Positions 23,465 to 36,130 of a stretch of DNA of 64,000 nucleotides are shown here, one piece after another. Each line of letters starts with the position of its first letter. Position 1 is the stretch's first letter. The notes beneath the pieces were generated by a model. That model was not told the DNA's origin and made no database searches. It saw only the letters and a list, made by a program, of their open reading frames with translations. Location of the stretch: positions 303,901 through 367,900 of the forward strand of contig JXTC01000025.1 in NCBI GenBank assembly GCA_002914845.1, read 5' to 3'. This DNA is from Trema orientale (Eukaryota; Streptophyta; Magnoliopsida; Rosales; Cannabaceae). A program made the translations under genes and the position numbers.

Positions 23465-24388
23465 TTAAAACATGAGAACTTCGCCTACAGACTTCCACTT
23501 CAATTTCATGGCCTTGTTCAAACCCTCTATCATAAATTCCGGAGTCGAAGAAGACTTGAAAACTTTCTTGCACTCCTCTAGTTTAGCTATCTGCTCTTCC
23601 ATCTTCCTTTGTAGCTCCACCATTTTCTCTTGTAGGTCAGTCATCTTTTCATTTATTTCTATTGGGCCTTCCACTTCAATTTTACTTAGTCTGAGATAGA
23701 GGACAGTTCTTGTGATCTCCTCTAGAGATGCCTCCAAAAAATCGACGTCAAAGTGCGCCCAAAAGCGTGCGAATTCCACGTAGAAATGCCAATCCTGAAG
23801 GGCTTCTCTACTAATGTCTACGAACAAAGTAGTCCGCATCTTTTTCACGACTCGACATAGAAAGAAATAGGTGATGCTCTTCATTGCCTTTGAGGATATT
23901 GACTTCTCACTTATGTCTCCGTAATTGTGAAGTATATATTTCATAATAGGGGCTAATTTTGTAGGTATCAAATAATTCTGAACATTCACAACCTTCAATG
24001 CCAAATCGTCAGAACTTATTTTCAACTTTCTATCGTACATGCCGTAGTGTTTAACATAATTATTGAACTGTGTCTCGGTATAATGAGAAATTTGAAGAAG
24101 CTCATCAACACTTTCGTCCCCAAGAATACCAAAATCGATTTGAGACATCCATGGGATGACTTCTTGCTGTCGTCCCTTGTTGTCCTCGTCCCAGTAAAAT
24201 TTACTTCTCAGGTGGCCTAGCTCATCTTCAGTTACGTTTTCTATTAAATCCTTTAAGGTCAAAACTGTCTTGCCCTGCTCTTTGTCCTGCATCATTGCGT
24301 TGCCTATTTCTTCAGGCAATTTCCAAGTGTCTTCTCCAACGGTCCTGATCTTCACATCTCGAATGTCTCCTCTTAGTACATTTATAAT
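23465..24388 (-). other. exon 2 of gene A: unrecognised C-terminal region with coiled coil
   Basis: 307 residues starting IINVLRGDIRDVKIRTVGED. Features shared with genes B and C: V-G-E-D-x-W-K-L-P near the start, TLKDLI and a YWDED-like acidic aromatic patch, a block with KLKI..DLALK..V..VQ-Y-IP, then a helical stretch with KSITYFFLC and the ending LNKAMKLKWKS. A predicted coiled coil (EINEKMTDLQEKMVELQ) near residues 240-275 is longest in A. I do not recognise the domain. It could pass for an independent gene because an ATG lies inside it at 24355, but its splice acceptor and phase match the DC1 exon. Confidence 0.75.
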
Positions 24389-26767
24389 CTGAACAGTGAC
24401 ATTAATTAGTTAAAACAAAACAAAATAAAATCAAAATGAAGTTACTGTTATCGTATTTAGTCACAATTTAAGAGGAATTGGGTTCTTTACGCATGGAATT
24501 GGACTAAATTTGGACATTTCATTGATCATCTTCTGTGGCTTGAGTATTGCATCAATTTGAATTCAATGTTCTAAGGTGAAAAATTGATTGGCTATTTTGA
24601 TATACAATTATATAGACATGTACATGCATATATCTATTTATTAGAATGAAAGAAAACGGAATATATATATATATATATATATATATAAGGATTTGTTATA
24701 ATGAAAGAAAATTAGACTCATCTAAGAAATATTTTCTTCGGTGCCGTTTACTAACGCTCTTTTTTTTAACAAAAAAACAAAAATACTTTTTCTTATTTTT
24801 TTAAAAACAAAAGTATATTTGGTAATTAACGTTTTACTTTTTTGTTTTCTAAAATAAAAAATAAAAACATGGTTGATACCTAATACTTTCTAATTTTAAA
24901 ATCGAAAATCAAAGGGAGAGCAATAAGGGAAAGTGAAGAGAGAATAAAGGGATAGAAAATTGGTATTTGTCTAAATAAATTTTAATAAAAATAAAACTTT
25001 AAGAAGTGATATTGTTTTGAATAAATTGTGAAGTTTTTGAAAAAAAAAATATTTACCATTTTTATAGTTTTATTTGAAAAATACAACTTTTAAAATTTTT
25101 ATTTTGAAAAATACCACTTCTAAAATATTTAAAAAAACACCACTTTTACAAAAGACTATAGAGATAGTGATAAGAGAGATAGTGATGAGAGAGAAAATGT
25201 TGAGAGAAATGGTAATATGAGTGTAAATATATTTGAATTTTGATACAAGCCTAAAAAATTGTTTAAATTTCTTTTGAAAGTAATAAATTTTTGTTCTCAA
25301 AATTTTAAAAATTTTGTTTTCGAATTAAAAAACAAGAAATAAAAGTAGTTTTAGCAAACATGCTTTAGAAAAATATTTTCACCTTTTTTATTTTTTTATT
25401 TTAACTCTAGGCTGTTGTTAATTATAAGTATTTTTGGTACATCTAGTATCTCAGTAACAATGACATAGTCAGTGTGATTCATTTTTTATTTAATATAAAT
25501 GAAAATATTTAGGAATTTAAAAATGCTAAACTAACTGAACTATGAAAGTTAACTCGAACAAGAAAAATCAAAAATAATGTAGCCTAGCCTTACTGAGAAT
25601 AAAATTTGAAAGTAATGAGCATACCTCGGAAGCCACGCAGTATACATGGGCAACATGCTTACATTCTTCGCAAAAATATACACAAATTCGTGGATCTCTT
25701 TCAGTTTCACAAACATCACAGTAGTATTCTCCGTAATCATCCTCAATGATGGAATCAATAAGATTGAGAGGATGTATGTGACTCTCATGTTTAATTGTGC
25801 TAGGTAACGGACCGCATAGCAAGTGGACTTTGAAGTTGCAATCCGCACAACAAAATATGGAGGAACTCTTATGATTTCGTAGCTCTGTAGATTTGGAGAG
25901 AATTGGTTGATTACAATAGGAATCGTAGCCATCACACTGAACAAGATTAGTATATATTCTCTCGAGGAAATAAAGAGGGTGCTCATGACTTTCGAACTTT
26001 ATGGGCTCTCTCCTCGTTGTGGTGGCACAATTCACACACAAATGAAAGCTACACTCGCGACATTCGAAATAAAAGATAAGTGGACCCTTGTAGCATAGCT
26101 TGCACCTAGTAAGATAGTTATGACTAACGCAAAGGAATAAAGGATGTGGTAGATGAAGAGGATGGCGGTCGATTTCGGGTCGCAACTCTGCGCATGATTT
26201 GTGCAAGTAATACCCGCATATTCGACAACCATAGGCTCGATCCGAGAGCGTCAAGTAACAAGCAAAGCATTTGATCTCGTCTTCGCCATCCTTGATCTCA
26301 ACAAGCAGCATCGGATGCTGATGAGTAAAATGTTGTACGTGCTCTTGATCTTGAAAAGAAAAATCTTCCCAAGTAACGGGGGGAATCAACGCACATCTGT
26401 CGTCCATGTGGAAATCGCATTGATCACATCTGAAACATGGATTGGTGTAGCAGATTTGGTGACAAGAGTCGCACATAAAGTTTCCGTGTCCCTCGGTAAG
26501 GAGAGAGAGCGGGTGGGATGGATGAAAGGGATGATTGATCACACGTGGCAAAACGTTACATGTTGTGTGGACAAAATATTGGCACAATTCGCAAGAATAG
26601 AAAAAGAGATCAAAAACGGGAACGTTGCATATACGGCACAATATCGTAAGAGAAGGGTCTCTACTAGTAATATGTTGAAGGCTCCAAGTGAAATCCCGTT
26701 CGACCAGACGATGCTGGTGACTGCCGCCTTGTGGACGCAAAATTTGTAGTTGTTGAAGATCATCCAT
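23465..26767 (-). CDS. DC1-domain protein A, two exons, with C-terminal region of unknown function
   Basis: Exon 1 is 26767-25625 (381 codons), exon 2 is 24388-23465 (307 codons and stop): 688 residues. The donor reads GAG|GTATGC, the acceptor TTCAG|ATTATAAATG, phase 0. Exon 1 encodes six DC1 (C1-like zinc-binding) modules with the HxxHPL..C-x2-C..C-x2-C..H-x2-C pattern, at about residues 18-70, 77-127, 147-193, 200-248, 255-318 and 328-377. Exon 2 encodes the region described separately. No signal peptide or membrane segment seen. DC1 proteins are a large plant family with scattered reports in stress, defence and gametophyte function; lipid second-messenger binding is not established for them. 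First of a tandem series with B, C and fragment D. The intron holds a hAT-like MITE. Confidence 0.88.
24661..24686. repeat. (AT)n microsatellite in the intron of gene A
   Basis: About 26 bases of alternating TA in intron 1 of DC1 gene A. Confidence 0.85.
24737..25370. mobile_element. hAT-like MITE in the intron of gene A
   Basis: The 634-base insert is bracketed by 'aaatattttc' at 24727-24736 and 25371-25380, compatible with an 8-bp hAT target duplication plus chance bases. The inner ends, 'ggtgccgtttactaacgct' and the complement of 'agtagttttagcaaacatgct', are imperfect inverted repeats. No coding capacity; the 76-aa frame inside is low-complexity. Confidence 0.55.
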
Positions 26768-27052
26768 CTTGATTAATTAATTCCTTAATTTCGCCAAGCA
26801 GAATGCTGTAATCAACCCAAGAAATTAAATCAAGAAAAGATAAAGTAACTAATTAATTAACGACATACGTTGTTGCATTATTAACAAAAAAAGGATTAAT
26901 ACGTTTAACAAATATGGGGAAAGAAAAAAAGAAATATATTCAATATTGGTTGTTTGTGATGTAAATCTAATATGAATGCCAAAAGAAATTGTAATGCTAG
27001 ATATATCATACTAAAAATCCAGATGAAAAATTCATGTAGAAAGAAATATATG

Positions 27053-27056
<4 letters not shown>

Positions 27057-27083
<27 letters not shown>
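27057..27083. repeat. (GA)n microsatellite in the presumed 5' UTR of gene A
   Basis: About 13 GA units; on the transcribed strand this is a (CT)n leader, which is common in plant 5' UTRs. It lies ~65 bases downstream of the TATA box. Confidence 0.8.
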
Positions 27084-27089
<6 letters not shown>

Positions 27090-27146
27090 AAGCGAAAAGA
27101 TCACGAGAAGTTTAGTGAATGGAGAGACGACTTAACTATATTTTGC

Positions 27147-27155
27147 TTTATATAT
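27147..27155 (-). promoter_or_regulatory. probable TATA box of DC1 gene A
   Basis: Minus strand TATATAAAG, about 380 bases before the ATG. Between them lie the (CT)n tract and a possible 3' splice site (GATTACAG near 26803), which suggests a 5'-UTR intron as inferred for B and C. Confidence 0.4.
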
Positions 27156-27159
27156 GGAC

Positions 27160-27924
27160 ACATAATATCCTTTTTCTCTGTTTACTTTTCTTAGGCTTGG
27201 AGGAAAGCATATGTTAACTTTGCTTCAATTTCGGTGGGGAAACTGAATACTTCAAATTCTATCATACAACGCACGGGAATCTTTCAAATAGTACTTTCAT
27301 ATTGACATGACCTGTTAATAATATTGTTCATTAGTTCTTACTTTCGTTTTATAATTTAATGAATAGGGAAAATATTGACAAAATATTGCATACAAAATCT
27401 GGCTCTTATCAAAATTTCAAACTAGCTAGTAATGAAATCTCCACAATTAGTTTTCATTTATAAGAACAAAATAATATAAGTTTAACAAGTGAGCCATATT
27501 TGTTCTTTTCGTGGTTACATTGATATTGTTGGATTAGAGCCCTTGCTTTTCCAAGGGAGCTGAAATGTTCGTACTTTTTGTTGGTTAGATCAATCTTGTT
27601 GTCTTCGATTCCTTTTTTGTCCTTATCTTGTACTACAAATGTCCATGCACTCTAAGTATTGCAAAATACAAGCTATAAATCACCAAGTATTGCACTAATA
27701 AACATTTTAAATCCTTACAACATCTCTATAAGATACGACAAATATTTAACATCCATGCGCATCTTATTCTGAATCTCAAAGCATCATAAGTACTACTAAA
27801 CAATCTCTCATCGGTCAACTTGTTTCGTTGATGATTCTCAATATCTATGAGGGAAAAATAAAAAGGTGAAATAAAAGTCTAATAAATAACCAGTAACTTT
27901 AATTAGCGGGATTAAGTGTTTGTA
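27160..27924. other. spacer upstream of gene A, nothing seen
   Basis: AT-rich, no supported coding or repeat structure. Confidence 0.4.
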
Positions 27925-28450
27925 ATTAGAAAAGATTTAGTAATATTTTTTGAAATTAACTTCTATTTCAAAATTTAGTACTTTTCATAATCAAACGAAA
28001 CTATTTGGAAATCAATGTAACAAAATTAGAAGTAGATTTTAAAAATATGTTATTTTAAACTCATTCGATAATCAATAATACTTTCAAACTACTTCTTATT
28101 ATTAGAAAAGATTTAGTAATATTTTTTGAAATTAACTTCTATTTCAAAATTTAGTACTTTTCATAATCAAACGAAACTATTTGGAAATCAATTTAACAAA
28201 ATTAGAAGTAGATTTTAAAAATATGTTATTTTAAACTCATTCGATAATCAATAATACTTTCAAACTACTTCTTATTATTAGAAAAGATTTAGTAATATTT
28301 TTTGAAATTAACTTCTATTTCAAAATTTAGTACTTTTCATAATCAAACGAAACTATTTGGAAATCAATGTAACAAAATTAGAAGTAGATTTTAAAAATAT
28401 GTTATTTTAAACTCATTCGATAATCAATAATACTTTCAAACTACTTCTTA
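27925..28450. repeat. three tandem copies of a 176-bp unit
   Basis: Copies begin at 27925, 28101 and 28277, each 'attagaaaagatttagtaat..'. They are nearly identical; the one difference I see is 'caatgtaac' versus 'caatttaac' in copy 2. The third copy ends at 'ctacttctta' (28450). The unit is AT-rich and non-coding. Confidence 0.95.
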
Positions 28451-31400
28451 ACAATTTTTATGAGTATACCCATATTTAAACCATGTGATTAAGTCCATAA
28501 TTTACTACACTTAATCCTTATAATTAGACTTATATTTAATTACTACATTTAGCCTATGTATTTAGGTTCTCATTCAATACATACTGTGGACATATAACCT
28601 ATGCAAAATAAGTCCACATTGCACAGTAACTGAAAAGAATTTCAAAACATATTTATGTATAATAATATTTCAGAATAATTTCATTTTAATCTCATTATAA
28701 TGCTGTAATCATTTTAAAATAATTTTCATAGAACCATGTTCAATAATAATTATATATACTTGATCCATATTTTGGTACAAAAATAAATATCAGATATAGC
28801 GTTGTAATACCTTTTAGAAAAATTGATTGTTTCAATAAAGAATTTTCTTTCAATAAACATCTTATTTGCAAAAATTATATTTTTCCTTGAAATCATTTTC
28901 TTACTAAGAAAAAACTTTATAAAGTACATAAGGTAGCTACACAACATTATTAATATTAGAGTCCTAATTAAACAATTTCATCCTTTGGAGAGATATTACC
29001 AAATATCAAAGCCACAAAATCTGCACAAGAAAAATACGTAAGTGTTATTTTCTACAGTTATTTTTAGGCTAGCTACGAAAACAACTTAGCCTATATAAGC
29101 CTTAATAAACCCAGACTCAAAATCTAATTCTTCAAACATTGCATATCTACCAACAACACATGGACTTAGATGGTAACCAAAACATCCATATTTATATCGA
29201 TGGAATCAACAGAAGTGACATCTTAAATAACAAAATGACCAATCAATATGAGGATTACAGAATATTTTTCGACTTAGAAACTAGTAATTAAACAGAGGTT
29301 CAAGGCTGCATGGTGAGCCAATTTATCTTAAACTAGTAATGAAAACTAGGATTACAGAATTAGACCAAACAGTACAAATCAATCCAACTTAGAAACTAGT
29401 AAGGTTCAAGCTACATGGTGAGCCACAAAAATAGAGGTATGCGAGATGAGAGTGAGCCTCATAAAAATGTGAATATATGGGAATAGAGGAAGTATTATAG
29501 AGCAAGCCTCATAAAAGTGTGAAGATATGGGAATAGAGAGAGAGAGAGAGAGTTTTCGGCATGAACGACGTATTTAGAGTAAGATTGTCTGCCTCCAAAA
29601 AGTATTCAAGATTCAAACTTAAAAATAATTCTGTCTCTGTTTCTTTGGCGCCGATCACAATTTGGTGGAATATTTTTCCGCAAATTTTAAGTGACAAAAA
29701 TTAATTACTGGCTTACTTTTTTATAAGAAATTGTAAAATATTCTGTATCAAATAATTTTCCATAAAACTTAATGGGTGACGATTTTCTAAAATTCGTCAC
29801 TATAATTTTCGGATATGAAGAACACTTTTCTTATAATCTGGGAATAAACTATCTGAGCTTGATGGAGATTTTTTTTTCTTTTTTTTTTCTAGGCTTTTTT
29901 CGGGGGTTAACAGTTCTAAATGTAAGCTATTTCGTTTTGTTTATTTTTGCCATGATTCTAGAAATTTAAAAATGATCATTCTTGTTCGTGTGGTGAAAAA
30001 TTCTAAAATGTAACCTACGTTGTTTATTTTCTGTCATGTTTGGCTTACTTGTGTTGAGTTTGATTAAATGTTGTAAATAACTCAAATAAAAACCAGTTTG
30101 TTATAATCAGTATAGCATTCATGTAGTTTACATTTATTAATATAAATAGCAATTTACATTTACATTTCATGCAAGTAGATGTAATTAACCGTCACTTTAA
30201 TTTTTCTTTTGGTAGGAAATTTTCATTTTTTTATCTAAAATAATTATAAATATAAATTAGCCTGTTTCTTCATCGTAAATAATAGTAATTTAAACAAATG
30301 GTTTACTTTTAACTCATTGTAAATAATTCTACATGTAAAACATGGTTTTGTGTTGTTTAAGTGAAGGACAAATACAAAATTTTCACTATAAATTAAAAGG
30401 CAATATTTATCTAAATAGGCATCCAAAAGGATATTCTTGTTCAGTTGTTGAGGAGTACTTTTGGCACATATCTCGAAAAATGAGATATTTGGTTTGAATC
30501 CATTCAAAGAATACCACAATTAGCCTGAATTTTCTTTGCTTATTGACTCAAAATCTCATATAAGTAACTTTGCAACAATAAAATTATAAAAAAAAAATTG
30601 AGAAAAAACCCATACCGGAGATAAGGGATACTCCCCTCTCCCTAGTAGGGAGGCATCTGATAGTAGAGGAAGTGAGAAGGAGTTGTTATGAGAGGATTGA
30701 TCGCATGATCAATTTTAACTGGCCAAAACAATAGTAATGGATAGGTAAAAAAAAAATATCTACTGAATTAGTGCCATATATATATATGTAATATTATATT
30801 TTTCCTTCTTAAAAGCCACGTTATCTTTTCCCAACCCAGGTTGAGTAATCAACGGTTCATATAATATATATTTGATACATATATAGTAAACTTCATCTCA
30901 TAGAAAAACACAGTAAAATCAACATCTTTTTATTTCAAATATATATTATATATTTTTCATTTTTTGTCTCTTTGCGGTTGTTTCTTTGGAATTAATTTGG
31001 CAGCATAATAGTATAGAGAAAAAATTAATTTGATCTTCCTTTGGTTCTGCATTTAACTTCAGCGGCTTAAAAGTCTTGGTCATAGTGAAAGCAAAGGGAC
31101 CTCGATCATTATTGGTGACCCCGGTCATGAGACCTCGACGACCCTGTAGAGCTTAGATCATGGTAAAAATTAAGATGAAATCTAACGAAAGGTGAGTTTG
31201 ATTCTATATTGATTGGAACTAGATCATTATCAGTGCGACCTCAATAGCCCTATCGTACCTAGATTATAGTAAAAATCAAGATAAAATCTGGAGAGAAGTT
31301 TAAAAGGATAAAGCGTAGAAAAGAGCTCTACATACTTACTCTGTAAACTTGAAGAGAAGTATATTCTTCTGCAGAGCTTTCACGTTTTTCCCTTTCTCTC

Positions 31401-31805
31401 CTTTTTTTTTTTTTTTTGTCGTATCTCTTTTTTGAGTACCCAAAATCCCGTTACTATCTTTTTGTGTTTTCTTATTTATAGATACTTTAAAAAGGATTTT
31501 ATTTTTCTTTCTCCTTTTTTTATTTTCCCACCACTTTACCTATTTTTCCTGAATGGGGAATTATCCCATAAATAATAGGATAGTGAAAAAAAAAACTTAA
31601 AAAAAGTGAGAGAGTGGGGGAGGTAACTAATATGTAAATCTCTCATGTTTTTTTATCCCTCATTTTTTTTTGGTTCAAGACCCCCATTGATTATAGTTTT
31701 TTTTCTTTTTTTTTTTGGAATAATGTCGACTATAGTTTTAGTACACATACATTGCACTAGAAATGAGAAAAATTAGGTTGAAATCAATTCGAGTAATAAC
31801 ACAAT
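28451..31805. other. long gene-free AT-rich spacer
   Basis: No convincing gene. A short local duplication occurs at 29454-29492 and 29504-29540 ('gcctcataaaa.tgtgaa.atatgggaatagag'). Another weak pair covers 31080-31170 and 31220-31300 ('gacctcgatcattat..' / 'gatcattatcagtgcgacctc'). A 62-codon frame at 29509-29697 (minus) is not recognised. Confidence 0.45.
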
Positions 31806-31963
31806 TAAAATGAAAGAATGTAGGAGAATAAAAAGTAAAGGAGAAAGATAAATGAAAATCTTAAGTAGGAGGAAGGGAAAGAAAAAAGAAAAGGAAAGAA
31901 CGTAGGAAAAAGGGAAAGGAAAAAACAAAAGTAAAGAGGAAAAAGAAAAAGAAAATTCTTTAT
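31806..31963. repeat. long purine tract (G/A-rich)
   Basis: About 160 bases with very few pyrimidines on the plus strand (gaaagaaaaaagaaaaggaaag...). Simple-sequence DNA; no gene. Confidence 0.7.
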
Positions 31964-32563
31964 GTAGTAAAGAGGCTCAATTCAAATCCAACCTCCTCGT
32001 GATAATATTGGTGAGTCTCAAAAAAGCTCAAGAAAAGTATGATTACATATTTTAATATTTCAATTAAGGATAATTTCAAATGAAATTAATAATTAGATAT
32101 TAGCAGCTTTTCAAAAATTATTTTATTGGTTACATATGTATGAGTGTTTGCATTTCTACTCAAGCACAACCAAAACTCACATATACTGTACTGACCTAAG
32201 ATGTTTGATATTGTTGTTTACTTTGATATTTCTTAAATATCATTGACACAATTTCAAGTTATGTGGAAATTTTTGCTTTTCTCTGTAAAATTTTCGTCAC
32301 TAATGCAGTCCTTATTGATATTTCCAAAGGCATCTAGACAATGCACGGGTAGCAACAAAGAGGAATCGATGGATTCGTTCCAAATGCTGATCATTGTAAT
32401 GAAAAAGAAACACTAAACAGGTCATCAAACAAATATTTTAATACATTATACAGCACTCAACATTAGGCAATCTGATATAATAATGGGAGAAAATTAAAAA
32501 AAAAAAAAAAGAAAAAAAGGGAAAAAAAAAAAAAAAAAAACAGAAAGTAAAACGGAGAGAGCT

Positions 32564-33418
32564 TCATTCATATCGAAACTTAACTTCGGCTGCGGTCTTC
32601 CACTTGAGTTTCATCAGCCTATTCAAGCCCTCGTTCATGGATCCCTTTTTTGAAGTGGACTCCCGGAATTTGTTGCACTGCTCAAGTTTAGTTTTGTACT
32701 CTGTAATCTTCTTTTCAAGTATTGTTGGGACGTTCTCATCAAGTAGTCTACTTACTTCGAGATAGAAGAAAGCTGTTGTGGCCTCTTTCAGAAGTGCCCG
32801 TAGAAAATTCATGTCAAAATTAAGTGACACTCGTGCAAAATAATAGTAGCAATACCAATCATGAAGAAGATCTTTAGTAATGTCTATGACCAAAGTAGTG
32901 TGAATCTTTTTCATGACTTGACATATAAAGAAAAAGGTGACGCTCTTCATTTCCGGTGAGCAATAAGAGGGCCAACTAATATCGCCATATTTGTGAAGTA
33001 AATGTTTGAAAACATAGACCAAAGTAAAGGGTATCGAATAACCCTGAACATCAACAATTTTCAATGTTAGATCGCTTGAGTTTATTTTCAACTTTTTTCT
33101 CGAATAGCGGGAGAAAGATTCATCGCCAAAGAAATAAATGAACTGGCTCTCAGTAAAACTGGAAATTCGTAGAATCTCATCAATATACTCGTCTCCAAGC
33201 TCAACTTGCTCTCTCTTATAATGCTCATCCCAATAAAAATGAGACCTAAGCTTGCGTATGTCATCTTCAGGTAGTTTATCTATTAAATCCTTTAAGGTCA
33301 AACGAGGCCTGCCCTGCTCATTCTCTTCCCCCACTATTTCTCTGGGCAGTTTCCAAACATCTTCTCCCACAGTCTTGAGCTTCACATCGCTTAGGTCTCC
33401 CTTTAGAACATTTACAAT
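32564..33418 (-). other. exon 2 of gene B: unrecognised C-terminal region
   Basis: 284 residues beginning IVNVLKGDLSDVKLKTVGED. The same blocks as in A: TLKDLIDKLPEDD, FYWDEH, LKINSSDLTLKIVDVQ, EMKSVTFFFICQ and LNRLMKLKWKTAAEV. The central coiled-coil segment is much shorter than in A (ILEKKITEYKTKLEQC). Confidence 0.75.
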
Positions 33419-35580
33419 CTGATCAAATTCAAGAAAATAAAAGGACATTAAGATTTATAAAAGTTAATCCTATCATATTGTTAGTCTAAAAGAAAAAACT
33501 CAGAAAAATTGGGTTCTTTATACCTCATTATGTTAAGAAAACAAAGAAGATCTCGTGGAAGCAATAAATACTCAATAAAGCAAAAGACGTTGTAATTCAA
33601 TTCAAACACTTCTGTTCTGATTATCTTGTGGGAATAATATAGCATGAAGTTAATTAATAAACAACGATATTGTATCTTGAATTAAAATAGTAATTTTTTT
33701 ATAAAAATGATTTTTAGCTTCGAAACTGGGAGATTTTAGCTATTCTATATATTCGTGAATGTATTCACGAACACACATAGGATACCAGAAAAGAAAATGA
33801 AAATTCGAATATAGGTACAAGAAAAACTTATCATAAAAGATATTAGGGAAATAAGCGTTAAATTGAAAGTTCCGCAACTTCAGCCTCTCGGACTAGTCTT
33901 TACTTAGAGATATTTTCTTGACAGAATCTGCTTGATATTTTCTTGGTGCATGTCAATAGAAATAACCTGGGGTGAACATTTGAGTAATTGCATTTTTGAT
34001 AACTTTTACTTTTTAGCGCCATTTGTATTTATTAGATTTCCAACATTATCAAAGACATTAATAGTGGAATTCTTTTTTTGCCCCCAACTTTTAGTAAATT
34101 TCCTCCACGTCTTTTATCTCCAAAACAATAAAGTCATGGCCTCTCAAAACAAAAATGAATATTATGCCGAACTTTATCACATCGGTGCATGTTACATCAG
34201 CTTATTAGGCAGAACTTTAAGTTATTGTATTCTATTTTCATTGCTTCCTCTAAGAAAATATGGTATCGACAGTATCGTGTAACTTGGAAATAATCCACCA
34301 TATATATTGTGATGGAGAAAGCATCATCTTGACAACTATTACGGAAGGTTAATTAAATAGACACTCTAAAAAAGTGGTAAAACTCTACCGAAGCAAATTA
34401 TGCTAAAAAAATATACTTATTTTTTATGTTTCCCGACAAAAGTAGGATATCATATCAAAATTAATAATGGATACTGATTAAGACGTACCTCAGAAATTAC
34501 ACAATGCACGTGAGAGAGAAATTTGCACTGATCACAATAATACATGCGAATCCGTGGGTCTCTTTCGGCCTCACAAACATCACAATAGTATTCACCAGAA
34601 TTGTCCTCGATGAATGAATCAAAAAGAAGTAAGGGGTGTATGTGGCACCCATGTTTAATGGTGTTTGGTAATGGACCGCATAGCAAGTGGAGTTTGAAAT
34701 CACAATCCACACAACGAAACATGGATAAACCAAATTCATTGGAATTGGAGATGTCTGCTGATAGCTTACAATTAGAGTCGTACGCATTGCACTGATCAAT
34801 CCGAGTATACATTTTCTCCACGAAACAAAGAGGATGCTCGTGATCTTCGTAATTAACAATTCCTCTCACCTTGTTCGCATAGCATTGTACACACAACTTA
34901 AAATCACACCGAGGACATTCGAAATAGAAGGTGCCTTCGTCACGCCTTTCACATATCCTGCATCTATAAGGAACCGATCTAGCGCGAAGGGAGAGCAAGC
35001 CGTGATGGGAATGGAGGGGATGTAGGACATCCTGTGGCAACTGATCAATGCATGATTTATGCAGAAAATACTCACATCTTGTGCAACCATAATAAACCCC
35101 ACCACCTGATGCTGAGCTATTGGATTCACACGCAAAACATTTGATTTCTGTATCTTTATAAGCATCTGTGTCAACGAGAAATAACAAGTGGGGATGGGTA
35201 GAATGTTGAATGCAGTCTTGTTGGCCTTCACGACGTGTTTTTGCGGAGTTCGCCATCAGAGCGCATTGGACATCCATGTCAAAATCACATTCACGACAGC
35301 GGAATCTGCGAGTACCGCCGAAGTGTCGCCAGCATGAGTTGCAACGATATGACATAGAATCAGTGAAAGTGAGAGGGTGGCGAGGATGAAATGGGAGATT
35401 GATCTCATGCGGTAATTTTGCGCATGATTCATGGACATAATACTTGCACAAGTCACAAACATAGTAAGGAGCTGCCAGTGAAAGCTTGCACATTTCACAG
35501 AGAAGATCGTCACTAATGATCTTACTATCGCTTGGGTGCAGAATGTGTTGTCGGGGACAATAATGTTGTTGATTCTCCAT
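32564..35580 (-). CDS. DC1-domain protein B, two exons, with C-terminal region of unknown function
   Basis: Exon 1 is 35580-34489 (364 codons), exon 2 is 33418-32564 (284 codons and stop): 648 residues. Donor GAG|GTACGT and acceptor GATCAG|ATTGTAAATG, phase 0, at the same place as in A and C. The protein starts MENQQHYCPRQHILHPSD. Six DC1 modules follow to about residue 360 (e.g. CEMCKLSLAAPYYVCDLCKYYVHESC; later CDVCEAERDPRIRMYYCDQC). It is closest to gene C throughout, including a Ser/Gly insert (SNSSASGGG) in module 3 that A lacks. An inferred non-coding first exon lies at ~36000-36100. A poly(A)-rich stretch follows the stop on the plus strand, also seen after C. Confidence 0.9.
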
Positions 35581-35587
35581 ATTTGAT

Positions 35588-36000
35588 CTGTTTTTTATTC
35601 AAAAAAGAGACATAGTAGACAGAGGGAAATTCATTAAAAATTCGATTATGTGTATATGCATTTATATATACAAAAAAATATATATATCATTACAGACAGA
35701 GGATATTTTTCACTTTCCTGTTTTGGTTAATTAATCTTCATTTCTGCAACTTGTCGTACTGTAGATATCCAAATAGATAATAAATTAAGTAATATAGACA
35801 GAAATAATTTTTAATATAAGTTCTATGTCTAATTCATTTGATAGAATACATAGATAAAAATGAAAAGCATTAACTTAAAAATGCGAAGACATAAGCCTTT
35901 CAATTTACTTATAATATTATGTACCTGGTAGTGAGAAAACTAAAGACAAAATATGTAGCTACAAGAATTTAATTTAGAGGGTAAAAAAAATTGGCTCACC
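35588..36000 (-). other. inferred 5'-UTR intron of gene B
   Basis: Minus strand CATTG|GTGAGC (exon end at 36000) and AAAACAG|ATCAAATATG (7 bases before the ATG) form a plausible 412-base intron. Gene C has the same sites at 46535 and 46089. The exon-like block upstream (36000-36100) is better conserved between B and C than the intron itself. Confidence 0.5.
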
Positions 36001-36123
36001 AATGAATCAAGCATTCACAACGCAACCGAAATCATCTCAGCACTCACAATACCAAACATGAAAATAATGCAAGTGAACTATTTCTCTGGATCAAGGGTGA
36101 AAGAAGAGGTCGGTTCCTACTCT

Positions 36124-36130
36124 TCTTATA
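36124..36130 (-). promoter_or_regulatory. probable TATA box of gene B
   Basis: Minus strand TATAAGA, about 125 bases upstream of the inferred 5'-UTR splice donor. It aligns with TATAAAA at 46662-46668 in front of gene C. Confidence 0.45.

Noticed and set aside
23465..24355. Stand-alone gene of 296 residues (and the likewise frames at 32564-33448 and 43159-44052)
   Set aside because: The first residues of the B and C frames are intron read-through. All three have an acceptor at the same place (..CAG|ATTRTAAATG), in phase 0 with the donor of the upstream DC1 exon.
26201..26749. 182-residue plus-strand ORF opposite DC1 gene A
   Set aside because: Shadow of exon 1; no domain recognisable.
29509..29697. 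62-residue minus ORF near the short duplication
   Set aside because: No recognisable family, no splice or promoter context.
31397..31740. Organellar insertion or RNA gene in the T-rich area
   Set aside because: Only homopolymer runs; no organellar or structured RNA signature seen.
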